Shown here: in pieces, positions 44,490 to 52,183 of the stretch
Layout: each line of letters begins with the position of its first letter
How positions within the stretch are numbered: position 1 is the first letter of the stretch
Assembly: GCA_019359675.1 (NCBI GenBank)
Contig: JAHHGX010000005.1
Span: forward strand, 1 to 64,000
Length of the DNA: 64,000 nucleotides
Direction of reading: 5' to 3'
Origin: Calothrix sp. FI2-JRJ7
GTDB lineage: Bacteria > Cyanobacteriota > Cyanobacteriia > Cyanobacteriales > Nostocaceae
Position numbers and translations under genes: made by a program
Notes under the pieces: generated by a model
Told to the model about the DNA's origin: nothing
Databases searched by the model: none
Seen by the model: the letters and a program-made list of their open reading frames with translations, nothing else

Positions 44490-45266
44490 ATGACTCAATA
44501 TACCGTACAACCTGGTGATACCCTATCCAAAATTGCTGAGAAATTTTATGGTGATGGCAGTGAAATATCATGGAGAAAAATTTATGAAGCTAATCGCGCT
44601 GTCATTGGCAACGACCCTAACCAAATCACAGTTGGGATGATACTTGTTATACCTGGAGTTAACCAACCTCCTAATCCTGGTGGAAGCAAGGGTAATTTCA
44701 AGGATATGTTAGAAGCACTAGGTGCATTTGAATCAGGACTACCAGCAGGAAATCCAGGGCAATATCAAGTAGAAAATAGACTTGGTTTTATTGGCAAATA
44801 CCAATTTGGGGAAGCACTACTGATTGACCTTGGTTACTACAACACCTCTAATCCTTATAACGGTGGAGGAAATGGAGTTGACAAAAATTATTGGCGCGGT
44901 TCGTGGACAGGAAAAAGAAATATAAACAGCAAATCAGACTTTCTTAATTCTCCTAGCGCCCAAGAAGCAGCTATTCGTGAAGCATTTGCCCTGAATTGGC
45001 GCCGTATTAATGATACCCTCAGACAGCAGGGAAAGTCTATTGACAACTACCTGGGTCAACAAAAAACATTTATCGATAAGGGAGTCTCAAAAACAATCAC
45101 CATCACCATCTCTGGCATTTTAGCAGGGGCACACTTGAGAGGCGCCTATGGGCTAGCGGATCTTTTGCTGAAAGATGCAGTAACTTATGATGAATTTGGT
45201 ACTTCTATTCTCCGATATGTCGATGAATACGGTGGTTACGACGTTAAGCCAGAAGATTTTCTATAA
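44490..45266 (+). CDS. LysM protein with lysozyme-like/transglycosylase-like domain
   Basis: 258 residues. A single LysM (1-55, [30 protein letters not shown]) binds peptidoglycan. After a Pro-rich linker, a lysozyme-like domain (about 70-255) shows [20 protein letters not shown] then [13 protein letters not shown], the ES-x-x-x and GKYQF patterns of phage/bacterial transglycosylase-like enzymes; it is probably a murein hydrolase with Glu near 79 as catalyst. No signal peptide, so export would need a non-Sec route or lysis. RBS AAAGGA. Confidence 0.8.
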   Translation: MTQYTVQPGDTLSKIAEKFYGDGSEISWRKIYEANRAVIGNDPNQITVGMILVIPGVNQPPNPGGSKGNFKDMLEALGAFESGLPAGNPGQYQVENRLGFIGKYQFGEALLIDLGYYNTSNPYNGGGNGVDKNYWRGSWTGKRNINSKSDFLNSPSAQEAAIREAFALNWRRINDTLRQQGKSIDNYLGQQKTFIDKGVSKTITITISGILAGAHLRGAYGLADLLLKDAVTYDEFGTSILRYVDEYGGYDVKPEDFL

Positions 45267-45293
45267 TCTATTTCATTTCTTCATGTAGTACCT

Positions 45294-45333
45294 AGATTCC
45301 CGACTTCTCAAAAAAGTGGGGAATTTTATTTTT
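45294..45333 (+). terminator. Rho-independent terminator
   Basis: ATTCCCGACTT and AAGTGGGGAAT arms with a 7-nt loop followed by TTTATTTTT. Confidence 0.75.
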
Positions 45334-45423
45334 AGTAGTTATGTAATTAAAAAAGTACCCTTTAGAGTAATAACATTCTACCCAAACCTGTGTTGTAGAT
45401 TATACCCCCACCTAGCTTTTGAT

Positions 45424-45485
45424 GATTTGTAAAGTTTTGTTAAAACTCTGCTGTATTTCGGATAAACAGTTTCGCATCCAACCGA
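45424..45485 (+). promoter_or_regulatory. Upstream motif shared with the sigma-factor gene at 31861
   Basis: GATTTGTAAAGTTTTGTT, TTTCGGATAAA and CAGTTTCGCATCC, as at 31770-31821, with one insertion and one deletion between the blocks. It lies about 115 nt before the AraC-type ATG. The rest of 45267-45595 holds only the terminator at 45294. Confidence 0.45.
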
Positions 45486-45595
45486 GTAAAAGATAGAGCA
45501 AATGATTACTGTTGATCACTTTTGCTAAATATCTCAGATGTTTTAAATAATGAAATCTTATCCAGCGGTAACTGAATTAAATATTAGGAGAGAAA

Positions 45596-46153
45596 ATGAC
45601 GCATATTTTATTAATCAATGAAACTTATGAAACTAAAAACCTCTTAATTAAATGCTTGGAGACGGCAGGATTTGAGGTAATTAGTGCAGATAATGGACTT
45701 GTAAGTGTTCATGTTGGACAGGAAAAATCATCTATAATTGAGGAAAGTAAAAAAGCCAATACTCTACAAACCTCTATATTTCCATCTATACCACGACTGC
45801 GTGAAGTCTTCGAGTTTATTGAATCAAATTATCATCAACCTATTAGCCTAAAAGAAGTAGCTCAAGCTGTTGGTTATTCCTCAGCTTATTTAACCGACTT
45901 AGTGCGAAAACTTACTGGAACAACGGTAAATGATTGGATTATCAGGCGCCGGATAACCCAAGCATGTAAATTACTTGTAGAAACTAATTATTCCGTGACT
46001 CATATCGCTTTAGAAGTAGGTTATCAAAATATTAATCATTTTTATAGCCAGTTTCGCAATTACCATAACAATACCCCCCATGCTTGGAGAGAAGCGCAGC
46101 GTTGCCAACCTTTGTCAAAAGCAAATACTGCAACCATAGGCATTGCTAGTTAA
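45596..46153 (+). CDS. AraC-family regulator with truncated receiver domain
   Basis: 185 residues. Residues 1-36 (HILLINETYETKNLLIKCLE, TAGFEVISADNGL) are the first two elements of a response-regulator receiver, but the rest, including the phospho-acceptor Asp, is missing. The C-terminal 100 residues are a complete AraC DNA-binding domain (ISLKEVAQAVGYSSAYLTDL, VTHIALEVGYQNINHFYSQF). Full-length relatives are REC-AraC response regulators, so this looks like an in-frame deletion giving a phosphorylation-independent regulator. The ribosome site TAGGAGAG is good. Lies among the secreted-protein genes it may control. Confidence 0.85.
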   Translation: MTHILLINETYETKNLLIKCLETAGFEVISADNGLVSVHVGQEKSSIIEESKKANTLQTSIFPSIPRLREVFEFIESNYHQPISLKEVAQAVGYSSAYLTDLVRKLTGTTVNDWIIRRRITQACKLLVETNYSVTHIALEVGYQNINHFYSQFRNYHNNTPHAWREAQRCQPLSKANTATIGIAS

Positions 46154-46287
46154 ACAAGTTTTATTCTGTAACCAAGAGGCGCCGTTGGACACCCCGTCAG
46201 GTTGTTGTTGCATTACTACTTATAAGTAAAATTACCTGAGTTATCAAGCACGCTCAGAAAGTAAATTGATCAAGTTATAAATTATTG

Positions 46288-46332
46288 CAGCAGTAAGTGA
46301 TTACGTAAAGTGGTTACTTACTGCTGCTTGTT
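46288..46332 (+). terminator. Hairpin GCAGCAGTAAG / CTTACTGCTGC
   Basis: 11-bp perfect outer stem, 19-nt interior, then TTGTTTATTG. Relatives at 33841 and 48546. It lies 135 nt after the AraC stop. Confidence 0.7.
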
Positions 46333-46383
46333 TATTGAAGTTTTTGAATCAGAGATTTTTTATATACTAACAAACTATGACTA

Positions 46384-46436
46384 CCTAAAAATAATTAACT
46401 CTTTATTTGATTTTTATCTAAACATATTTAATTATC
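46384..46436 (+). promoter_or_regulatory. CTAAAAAT box pair upstream of the first lectin gene
   Basis: CCTAAAAATAATTAACTC (C at 46385) and TCTAAACATATTTAATTA (C at 46418), again exactly 33 bp apart, 75 nt before the ATG. Confidence 0.55.
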
Positions 46437-46492
46437 AATCCCAGTTTTAAAGATTATTATTGGTATTATGAAATAAATCAAAGGAGAAATTC

Positions 46493-46744
46493 ATGTTTAA
46501 TACTTCTAGTCACTTAATGAAAAAGAAAATCTTGCTGTCACTTGGTGCAATGATTGTCGGTGGTTCTGCTATTTTTAGCTTTGCTAACCAAGCTTTAGCT
46601 GGAGATGTTATCGCAGGTCCGATCTGGAACAATGAACACGCAAAAGAAAGATGCCCTCAAGTTTGTAGTTCAGTCGGTTTGAAATGGAACGGTAACTGGT
46701 ATACATTCGACCCAGGCAAAAATTCGGTTTGTGGTTGTGACTAA
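46493..46744 (+). CDS. Secreted mannan-binding (MVL-like) lectin domain protein, copy 1
   Basis: 83 residues. Signal peptide ending QALA-G at about 36. The mature part is one repeat of the mannan-binding domain known from Microcystis viridis lectin: AGPIWNNEHAKERCPQVCSS, LKWNGNWYTFDPGKNSVCGC, with Cys pairs. Such lectins bind high-mannose glycans outside the cell. ATG at 46493 follows AAAGGAG; MKKKILL at 46517 is an alternative start. A close copy follows 117 nt downstream. Confidence 0.82.
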   Translation: MFNTSSHLMKKKILLSLGAMIVGGSAIFSFANQALAGDVIAGPIWNNEHAKERCPQVCSSVGLKWNGNWYTFDPGKNSVCGCD

Positions 46745-46860
46745 AATCTTATAAATTTCACCTTTGGAAACAACTGCAATGCGCGCTCATAAGTTCCAAA
46801 GGTCACGACACAAAAAAATTTACACTGTTCAACAAAACTAACTTATCAAAGGAAAAAATC

Positions 46861-47100
46861 ATGTCTATGAAAAAGAAAATCTTGCTGCCACTTGGTGCAA
46901 TGATTGTTGGTGGTTCTGCTATTTTGGGTTTTGCTAACCAAGCTTTAGCTGGATGGGTTATCGCGGGTCCAATCTGGAACAATGAACACGCAAAAGAAAG
47001 ATGCCCTCAAGTTTGTAGTTCAGTTGGCTTGAGATGGACTGGTCACTGGTATACACACGACCCAGGTAAAAATTCAGTTTGTGATTGTGTAGGTCAGTAA
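46861..47100 (+). CDS. Secreted mannan-binding (MVL-like) lectin domain protein, copy 2
   Basis: 79 residues, about 80% like copy 1 by eye: the same signal peptide (KKKILLPLGAMIVGGSAILG) and the same AGPIWNNEHAKERCPQVCSS core, ending KNSVCDCVGQ. Differences cluster in the glycan-contact half (GHWYTHDPG against GNWYTFDPG), which might change ligand preference. RBS AAAGGAAA. Probably one transcript with copy 1, ending at the hairpin at 47179. Confidence 0.82.
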   Translation: MSMKKKILLPLGAMIVGGSAILGFANQALAGWVIAGPIWNNEHAKERCPQVCSSVGLRWTGHWYTHDPGKNSVCDCVGQ

Positions 47101-47178
47101 AGTTTTAACTCAAAATGTTTCAGTTACCCAACATCCACACTATTTAGATAGCTGAGAATACCTCACTTCCTCTGATAC

Positions 47179-47217
47179 ATCCAGATTGACCGCCCACCAG
47201 GGCGGTTATACCTGGAT
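47179..47217 (+). terminator. Nested hairpin after the lectin genes
   Basis: TCCAG...CTGGA outside and CCGCCC-ACCA-GGGCGG inside, followed by TTTATTAAAA. Confidence 0.65.
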
Positions 47218-47286
47218 TTATTAAAACAATTTATTCAGAAACAACTCACACTCTTCTATTTAATTCAAATTCTTAATGAGAAAGTT

Positions 47287-47532
47287 ATGTTAGCAAATTG
47301 TAGCAAAGCATTAAAAAATAAATTACTGCAGCGTTTTGGCTCACTTATTCTTTTCGGTTCTACTGTTTTTGGCTTTTCTAATCAGGTATTTGCTGGAGAA
47401 GTTAATATTAATCAAAATGTATATTTCCAATTTAATCAACTTAGTATAAATAGGAGTAAAAAATATGACACTTATGTAAAATTAGGTTCAATGACTATAT
47501 TTTTTTCAGAAAAAATTGTTGACAACGAATAG
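47287..47532 (+). CDS. Small secreted hypothetical protein with lectin-like signal peptide
   Basis: 81 residues. The signal peptide (RFGSLILFGSTVFGFSNQVF-A) resembles those of the two lectins just upstream, but the mature 45 residues (GEVNINQNVYFQFNQLSINR, MTIFFSEKIV) lack Cys and any lectin motif. Either the signal has been joined to another small domain or the mature part has drifted. AT-rich; start ATG at 47287 with GAGAAAG upstream. Confidence 0.6.
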   Translation: MLANCSKALKNKLLQRFGSLILFGSTVFGFSNQVFAGEVNINQNVYFQFNQLSINRSKKYDTYVKLGSMTIFFSEKIVDNE

Positions 47533-47598
47533 TATACTCCCAAAAATTCAATATTCGGCTATATGTAACAGTTTCATTTTGCAATTAGGAGATTTACT

Positions 47599-48387
47599 AT
47601 GAACAAATTATTCATTCGATACAATTTTTCTAAAAATAAGGTACTTAAAGCAACAGGGTTACTGTTGTTGTGCTTAGGATTGAATAACTGTTCAATGCCT
47701 ACCTTTGCTGGAAGTTCCCAATCAGTAGATTCACAATTAGAAACTAAGATTTTGCAAGTAATTCGCAACCATCCAGAAGTTGTTATGGAGTCTGTTAAGG
47801 CATATCAACTTAAAAAACAGGAACAACAGCAGAAAGCACAAATGGCTTTTTTACAAAGGATGAAAGCTAACCCAAAATCGGTAATTGGCTCTTCTCCAAC
47901 TACTGGCGCCTCTGAGCAAAAAATTGTGTTGGTAAATTTTTCTGACTTTCAATGTCCCTATTGTGCAAAGGCGCATCAAACGCTCAAGCAGTTTATAGCA
48001 AAACATCAAGGTCAAGTTACGTTGGTGTACAAGCATCTACCTTTGACCTCAACTCACCCAGAAGCAATGTCCGCTGCCAAAGCGTCCTGGGCAGCAGGTC
48101 AACAAGGAAAATTTTGGGAGTTCCATGATGCGCTGTTTGAAAACCAAGACAAGTTGAGCGAATCGTTCTATGTTACAACTGCCAAAGCTCTGAATTTGGA
48201 TATAAAGCAGTTTAACCAGGATCGTAATAGCAGTGCTGCTATTGCTGCTATTAACAAGGATATTCAATTAGCAAAAGAGATTGGAGTTGATAGTACTCCT
48301 AGGCTGGCGATGAATGGAGAACCTGTGAACGGAGAAGTTCAACTTGCTAATTTAGAAGCACTTCTGACCCAGGTGAACAAACGGTAA
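47599..48387 (+). CDS. DsbA-like thioredoxin-fold lipoprotein
   Basis: 262 residues. A lipoprotein-type signal (LLLLCLGLNNC, Cys near 35; lipobox not perfect) or Sec signal ending TFA-G. Helical 45-95, then a DsbA/thioredoxin fold with the redox motif C119-P-Y-C122 in FSDFQCPYCAKAHQ and the cis-Pro loop STPRLAMNG. Periplasmic disulfide oxidase or isomerase of the DsbA/Com1 group. It sits among genes for Cys-containing secreted proteins (lectins), so it may fold them; inference from context only. Confidence 0.9.
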   Translation: MNKLFIRYNFSKNKVLKATGLLLLCLGLNNCSMPTFAGSSQSVDSQLETKILQVIRNHPEVVMESVKAYQLKKQEQQQKAQMAFLQRMKANPKSVIGSSPTTGASEQKIVLVNFSDFQCPYCAKAHQTLKQFIAKHQGQVTLVYKHLPLTSTHPEAMSAAKASWAAGQQGKFWEFHDALFENQDKLSESFYVTTAKALNLDIKQFNQDRNSSAAIAAINKDIQLAKEIGVDSTPRLAMNGEPVNGEVQLANLEALLTQVNKR

Positions 48388-48545
48388 CTTTAGCTTAACT
48401 AAAGATTTTAGAATTTAAGTCTTATATTCTTTTACTACGGCGCTTGTGCCCGTTTACGTTCCGGGAGCGCGTTGTTATTTAGGGGCGAAATTGCTTCAAT
48501 TAACAAGCGCGCTCAGAAAGTAGATTTACCAGATTTTCAATTATT

Positions 48546-48586
48546 GCAGCAGTTCGTGGCGAACACTTACTGCTGCTTATTTTTTA
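48546..48586 (+). terminator. Hairpin GCAGCAGT / ACTGCTGC with T-rich tail
   Basis: Third copy of the block at 33841 and 46288, here ending TTATTTTTTATG, about 160 nt after the DsbA-like stop. It is preceded by AAGCGCGCTCAGAAAGTAGA as in the other copies. Confidence 0.75.
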
Positions 48587-48632
48587 TGGGTGAATCAACA
48601 AGAGCTTATGTAGACAAAAAATATTCGGAATA

Positions 48633-48680
48633 TCTAAAAATAACTAATAACTTGCTCTATTAACACCGAAAAATACTGAA
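48633..48680 (+). promoter_or_regulatory. CTAAAAAT-like box pair upstream of the small LysM gene
   Basis: TCTAAAAATAACTAATAAC (C at 48634) and CCGAAAAATACTGAATTA (C at 48667), exactly 33 bp apart, about 220 nt before the ATG at 48887. Confidence 0.5.
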
Positions 48681-48886
48681 TTACTAATTCCATTAGCAAA
48701 GGATAGTATGTTTATTAGGAAAGAAGGAAATGGTTAGCAAGCAAGCTAAATGGTTAAATAAATAAGGTATAAGTAAACGCATTTAATCAAAATTTTATCA
48801 ATGCTAAAGTTATAACCTTATTTACTTAAAATTTTCCTAAATGTCAAATCTAAACAACAAAGCTCAATCCTTCAAGGTGAAAAAAC

Positions 48887-49042
48887 ATGACTACTGTTTA
48901 CACTGTACAAGCTGGCGACACCTTATTTAAAATTGCTGAATCCTTTTATGGCGATGGCAATTTGTGGGGAAAAAGTTCTGCTGCTAATGGCAATATTGCA
49001 CCTGAAACTTTACAAGTTGGTCAAGTACTTCAAATTCCTTAA
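48887..49042 (+). CDS. Single-LysM small protein
   Basis: 51 residues that are just one LysM: TTVYTVQAGDTLFKIAESFY, GDGNLWGKSSAANGN, LQVGQVLQIP. It closely resembles the LysM of the protein at 44490 ([20 protein letters not shown]). No signal peptide. It may bind peptidoglycan or act as a decoy/targeting subunit; it could also be what remains of a LysM-enzyme fusion. Ribosome site CAAGGTG 10 nt before the ATG; an upstream hairpin and box pair are as described. Confidence 0.8.
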   Translation: MTTVYTVQAGDTLFKIAESFYGDGNLWGKSSAANGNIAPETLQVGQVLQIP

Positions 49043-49097
49043 CGGGCTTGAACTAACTGTTGAAATAGCTGTGCTAAAAAGCAGCCATTAAGAAAAG

Positions 49098-49126
49098 AGA
49101 AGGTTAATAAATAAAGTTAACCTTCT
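49098..49126 (+). terminator. Hairpin after the small LysM gene
   Basis: AGAAGGTTAA-N9-TTAACCTTCT, 10 perfect pairs; a short T-poor tail follows. A related hairpin is at 49984. Confidence 0.6.
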
Positions 49127-49232
49127 GTTCCCTCACAGCTGAAAGATGAAAGCTAAAACTTTGTGTTTTTGTCATAATTGACTACTACCTTTTCATTCAG
49201 TAAATCATTAAAAACTAAGGAGGAAATTTGAT

Positions 49233-49619
49233 ATGGATCTTGTACAACAAGTTATCGCATTCACAAACACTGAACGTGCCAAACATGGTTTACAAGCATT
49301 GCAATGGAATGCTCAACTATTCAATGCAGCCCAAGAACATTCTCAAAGTATGGCGAAAGGTGATTTTTTCGACCATCGTCAGTTAGTTGAGCGTGTTAGA
49401 GAAGAAGGATATCCATCTTCGTTTGTTGGTGAGAATATTTCTGCGGGTAATTCTACAGCACAAGATGTTATGGAAGGTTGGATGAATAGCCCTGGACATC
49501 GTAACAATATTCTTAATCCAGATTATACAGAAATTGGCGTTGGTCACTACTATTTAGAAAATGATGGAGGTAGATTTAGATACAAACATTACTGGACGCA
49601 AATCTTTGGAAGACGCTAA
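49233..49619 (+). CDS. CAP-domain (SCP/PR1-like) protein
   Basis: 128 residues, a minimal CAP fold: VIAFTNTERAKHGLQALQWN, AAQEHSQSMAKGDFFDHRQL, VGENISAGNSTAQDVMEGWM, NSPGHRNNILNPDYTEIGVG. The His and Glu of the CAP cavity are present. Bacterial CAP proteins are usually exported; this one has no signal peptide. It begins right after AGGAGGAAATTTGAT, an excellent ribosome site. The crystallin-like gene follows after 51 nt. Confidence 0.9.
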   Translation: MDLVQQVIAFTNTERAKHGLQALQWNAQLFNAAQEHSQSMAKGDFFDHRQLVERVREEGYPSSFVGENISAGNSTAQDVMEGWMNSPGHRNNILNPDYTEIGVGHYYLENDGGRFRYKHYWTQIFGRR

Positions 49620-49670
49620 TTAATGCAAATCCTTCTGCTCAAATACTTATCTAAAATCAAGGAGAAAACT

Positions 49671-49928
49671 ATGGCAGCTATTGTTCTATTTACAGACAGC
49701 AACTTTCAGGGAGGCTCTGGAACATTCACAACTTCAGTGCCGAATCTAATAAATTTCAACCTCAACGATACAGTTTCATCTTTTAAAATTTTGGATGGAC
49801 GTTGGGAATTCTATAGAGATACCGATTTTCAAAACTCTTATGGTGTGGTTTTAGGATCAGGGGAGTATTCTTGGGTCGAGGATGTCGGTATTCGGAACGA
49901 TGAAATGTCTTCTCTGAGACCTGTTTAA
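49671..49928 (+). CDS. Beta/gamma-crystallin-like protein
   Basis: 85 residues from the ATG at 49671, which follows CAAGGAGAAAACT; a longer frame begins at 49623 but has no ribosome site. One Greek-key crystallin domain: IVLFTDSNFQGGSGTFTTSV, DTVSSFKILDGRWEFYRDTD, RNDEMSSLRPV, with N/D-x-x-S-S Ca2+-binding motifs (NDTVSS, NDEMSS). Single-domain microbial members bind Ca2+ and are often extracellular. Same operon as the CAP gene. Confidence 0.85.
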   Translation: MAAIVLFTDSNFQGGSGTFTTSVPNLINFNLNDTVSSFKILDGRWEFYRDTDFQNSYGVVLGSGEYSWVEDVGIRNDEMSSLRPV

Positions 49929-49983
49929 CACGCAATCAAATTCACCAAGGAATAAGCTGCTTTTAATTGCAGTTATTAATTAG

Positions 49984-50018
49984 ACAGAAGGTTAGCTTTG
50001 TTATCTAACCTTCTGTTT
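49984..50018 (+). terminator. Rho-independent terminator
   Basis: ACAGAAGGTTAG-N9-CTAACCTTCTGT followed by TTAA, 55 nt after the crystallin stop. Confidence 0.7.
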
Positions 50019-50218
50019 AACTAATGGTAAATTTCGGCCCTCAACATTAAGTTCTGTGTCGCTTGCATTAATTGGCGCCGTAAACAGTGGTTCATCCCCA
50101 TCATACGTAATGTTTTGCTCATTTAAAGAAAAACTAAGAAAATGGGATTAACTCCTGTTAAAGATGAATAAACTCTGAAGAGGTAAGCTGTGTTGTTAAA
50201 AGCAGGGGTTATCTGTAA

Positions 50219-52183
50219 ATGGCAAGCAAGAATAAGTCTTTACATAAGCATACTGGGTTTGGCGCCTTACCTTTGGCGCCTGAGTTGCATAAAGCTGAAG
50301 CGTTTATAGTGCGGGGACAATGGTTGGAGGCACGTTATATTTTAAATGCTTTATCACATGATTATCCCCAAAATCTTGATGTTTTATTAAATCTCGTTAA
50401 TGCTTGCTACGAAGTAAAGGATATTCCTGGTTATACGCGCGCGTGTGAGATGTTATTAGCTGTACAACCAAATAATGCTGATATTGCTTATGGGTTAGCT
50501 GGTGGATATTTTTTAGCGCAGCATTTCTTATTAGCATTACAAGCTTTTCGTCATGCTTTAAGTAAATTTCCAAACCATGAACGCGCTGGTGATGCTGCTG
50601 TTAAAGTGGCAGAATTAGAAGGTAAAACAGAAAAACTAGTTGCTGATATTGGTTTGGCAGAAGAAGGTGGATTGGAAATAGCTATATTACATGAACGTGG
50701 ACAGTTATATTTAGAACAGTGTGAGTACGTGAAAGCACGTCAAGCTGAAGAAACTGTTTTACAAGCGCGTCCTAATTTTGTTTCGGCTTATAATAATCTT
50801 AGTTTGATTAGTTTTGTTGAAGGTAATTTGAACGAAGCTATTAGTACTTGTCAAAAAGTTCTTGATATCCAACCTAATAATATACATGCGCTTGCAAATT
50901 TAACACGCTTTCTTTGTCTGAACGGTCAGTTTGAAGACGCTAAACTTATTGCCCAACGTCTCAAAGGTAGTAGTGCTAAAGCTTGGGACTCTTGGACAAA
51001 AAAAGTTGAGGCACTTGCTTACTTAGGTGATGATGAAGGGATTTTACAAATTTACGAAGAAGTTAAATTAGATTCGGAGACGAAAAGCGGTAGTGGTTTA
51101 TTTTACCACTTGGTTGCTGTGACTATGGCTAGGCTCTCTAGGCTCGATGAAGCACGTGACTTATGGAAAAAAGCACAGAGCTATTTGACAGGCGCCCATT
51201 TAGTACAACAAAATTTAGATGACCTTAAAAAACCAATTGCACAGCGTCATGCACCTTGGGCTTTTAGTTTAGAACAATGGGTGACACAAAAAACCATTGA
51301 CCAACTTAAACTAGTCATAGGCGCCAATGCTAAATCTAGAGATGATGCACAAAAGTCAAAAGCCATACAAAAATTCTTAGCCGAACATCCTAATTTTGCC
51401 TCTTTAATACCCGCACTTCTAGACCGAGGTGACATTACTGGACGCGAACTAGCTTATAGTTTAGCTTTTTTAGCCAAAACCCCCGACATGCAAAACGCAA
51501 TGCGTAACTTTGCACTTAGTCAGCGTGGTCCAGATGAAATGCGTTACCATGCTGCAACCAACTTATCAGCAGCGGGTTTACTACCAGAAACCATCCGCAT
51601 GTGGTTACAAGGCAAATCGCAACACATCACTCTTCTTAGCTACGAATTCCATAATGAACCAATATTTCAGCATTCACCAGAAGTTCATGACATGCTAACA
51701 CAAACGTACTGGTTGATGAAAACACCAACACCTGAAGCATTAGAACAAGCTGAAACAATCCTCAAACAAGCTTTAGAAATTACACAATCTCCCACCATAC
51801 TTAATAATCTTGCACTTTGCTACGAACATCAAGGACGTAAAGAAGAAGCACAAGCACTGTTACGTGAGGTCATAGAACAATTTCCAGACTATATATTATC
51901 CAAAGTTGGTATTGCGCGCGGACATATAGTCAAAGGTGAACTCGACGCAGCATTAGAAATCCTTAAACCCATCATGCAGCGCAAACGCTTCCACTACGAC
52001 GAATTCTCAGCATTTAGCAACGCTTACATAGAACTATTAGTAGCAAAAAAACAACGCGATGGCGCCCGTGCATGGCTAAAAATGTGGGAACGCATTGACC
52101 CCGAACGTGTAGATGTACTGAAATGGAAAGATAAGTTAGAAGGTGGTTTAATGCAGCGCTTAGAACGCAATAACGAATGGTAG
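50219..52183 (+). CDS. Tetratricopeptide-repeat (TPR) protein, intact copy
   Basis: 654 residues made almost wholly of TPR-like helices, for example PQNLDVLLNLVNACYEVKDI, PNFVSAYNNLSLISFVEGNL, NEAISTCQKVLDIQPNN and SPTILNNLALCYEHQGRKEE. No signal peptide or enzymatic domain; a protein-interaction scaffold. The first 840 bp plus about 40 bp of leader look identical to the broken copy at 30453. The stop TAG (52181-52183) is the first triplet of a TAGGGTGCGTG repeat, so the original C-terminus may have been altered. RBS region GGGGTTATCTGTAA is weak. Confidence 0.85.
   Translation: MASKNKSLHKHTGFGALPLAPELHKAEAFIVRGQWLEARYILNALSHDYPQNLDVLLNLVNACYEVKDIPGYTRACEMLLAVQPNNADIAYGLAGGYFLAQHFLLALQAFRHALSKFPNHERAGDAAVKVAELEGKTEKLVADIGLAEEGGLEIAILHERGQLYLEQCEYVKARQAEETVLQARPNFVSAYNNLSLISFVEGNLNEAISTCQKVLDIQPNNIHALANLTRFLCLNGQFEDAKLIAQRLKGSSAKAWDSWTKKVEALAYLGDDEGILQIYEEVKLDSETKSGSGLFYHLVAVTMARLSRLDEARDLWKKAQSYLTGAHLVQQNLDDLKKPIAQRHAPWAFSLEQWVTQKTIDQLKLVIGANAKSRDDAQKSKAIQKFLAEHPNFASLIPALLDRGDITGRELAYSLAFLAKTPDMQNAMRNFALSQRGPDEMRYHAATNLSAAGLLPETIRMWLQGKSQHITLLSYEFHNEPIFQHSPEVHDMLTQTYWLMKTPTPEALEQAETILKQALEITQSPTILNNLALCYEHQGRKEEAQALLREVIEQFPDYILSKVGIARGHIVKGELDAALEILKPIMQRKRFHYDEFSAFSNAYIELLVAKKQRDGARAWLKMWERIDPERVDVLKWKDKLEGGLMQRLERNNEW

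Noticed and set aside
48472-48663. 63-codon frame after the DsbA-like gene
   Set aside because: It reads through the GCAGCAGT hairpin block that is duplicated non-coding sequence.
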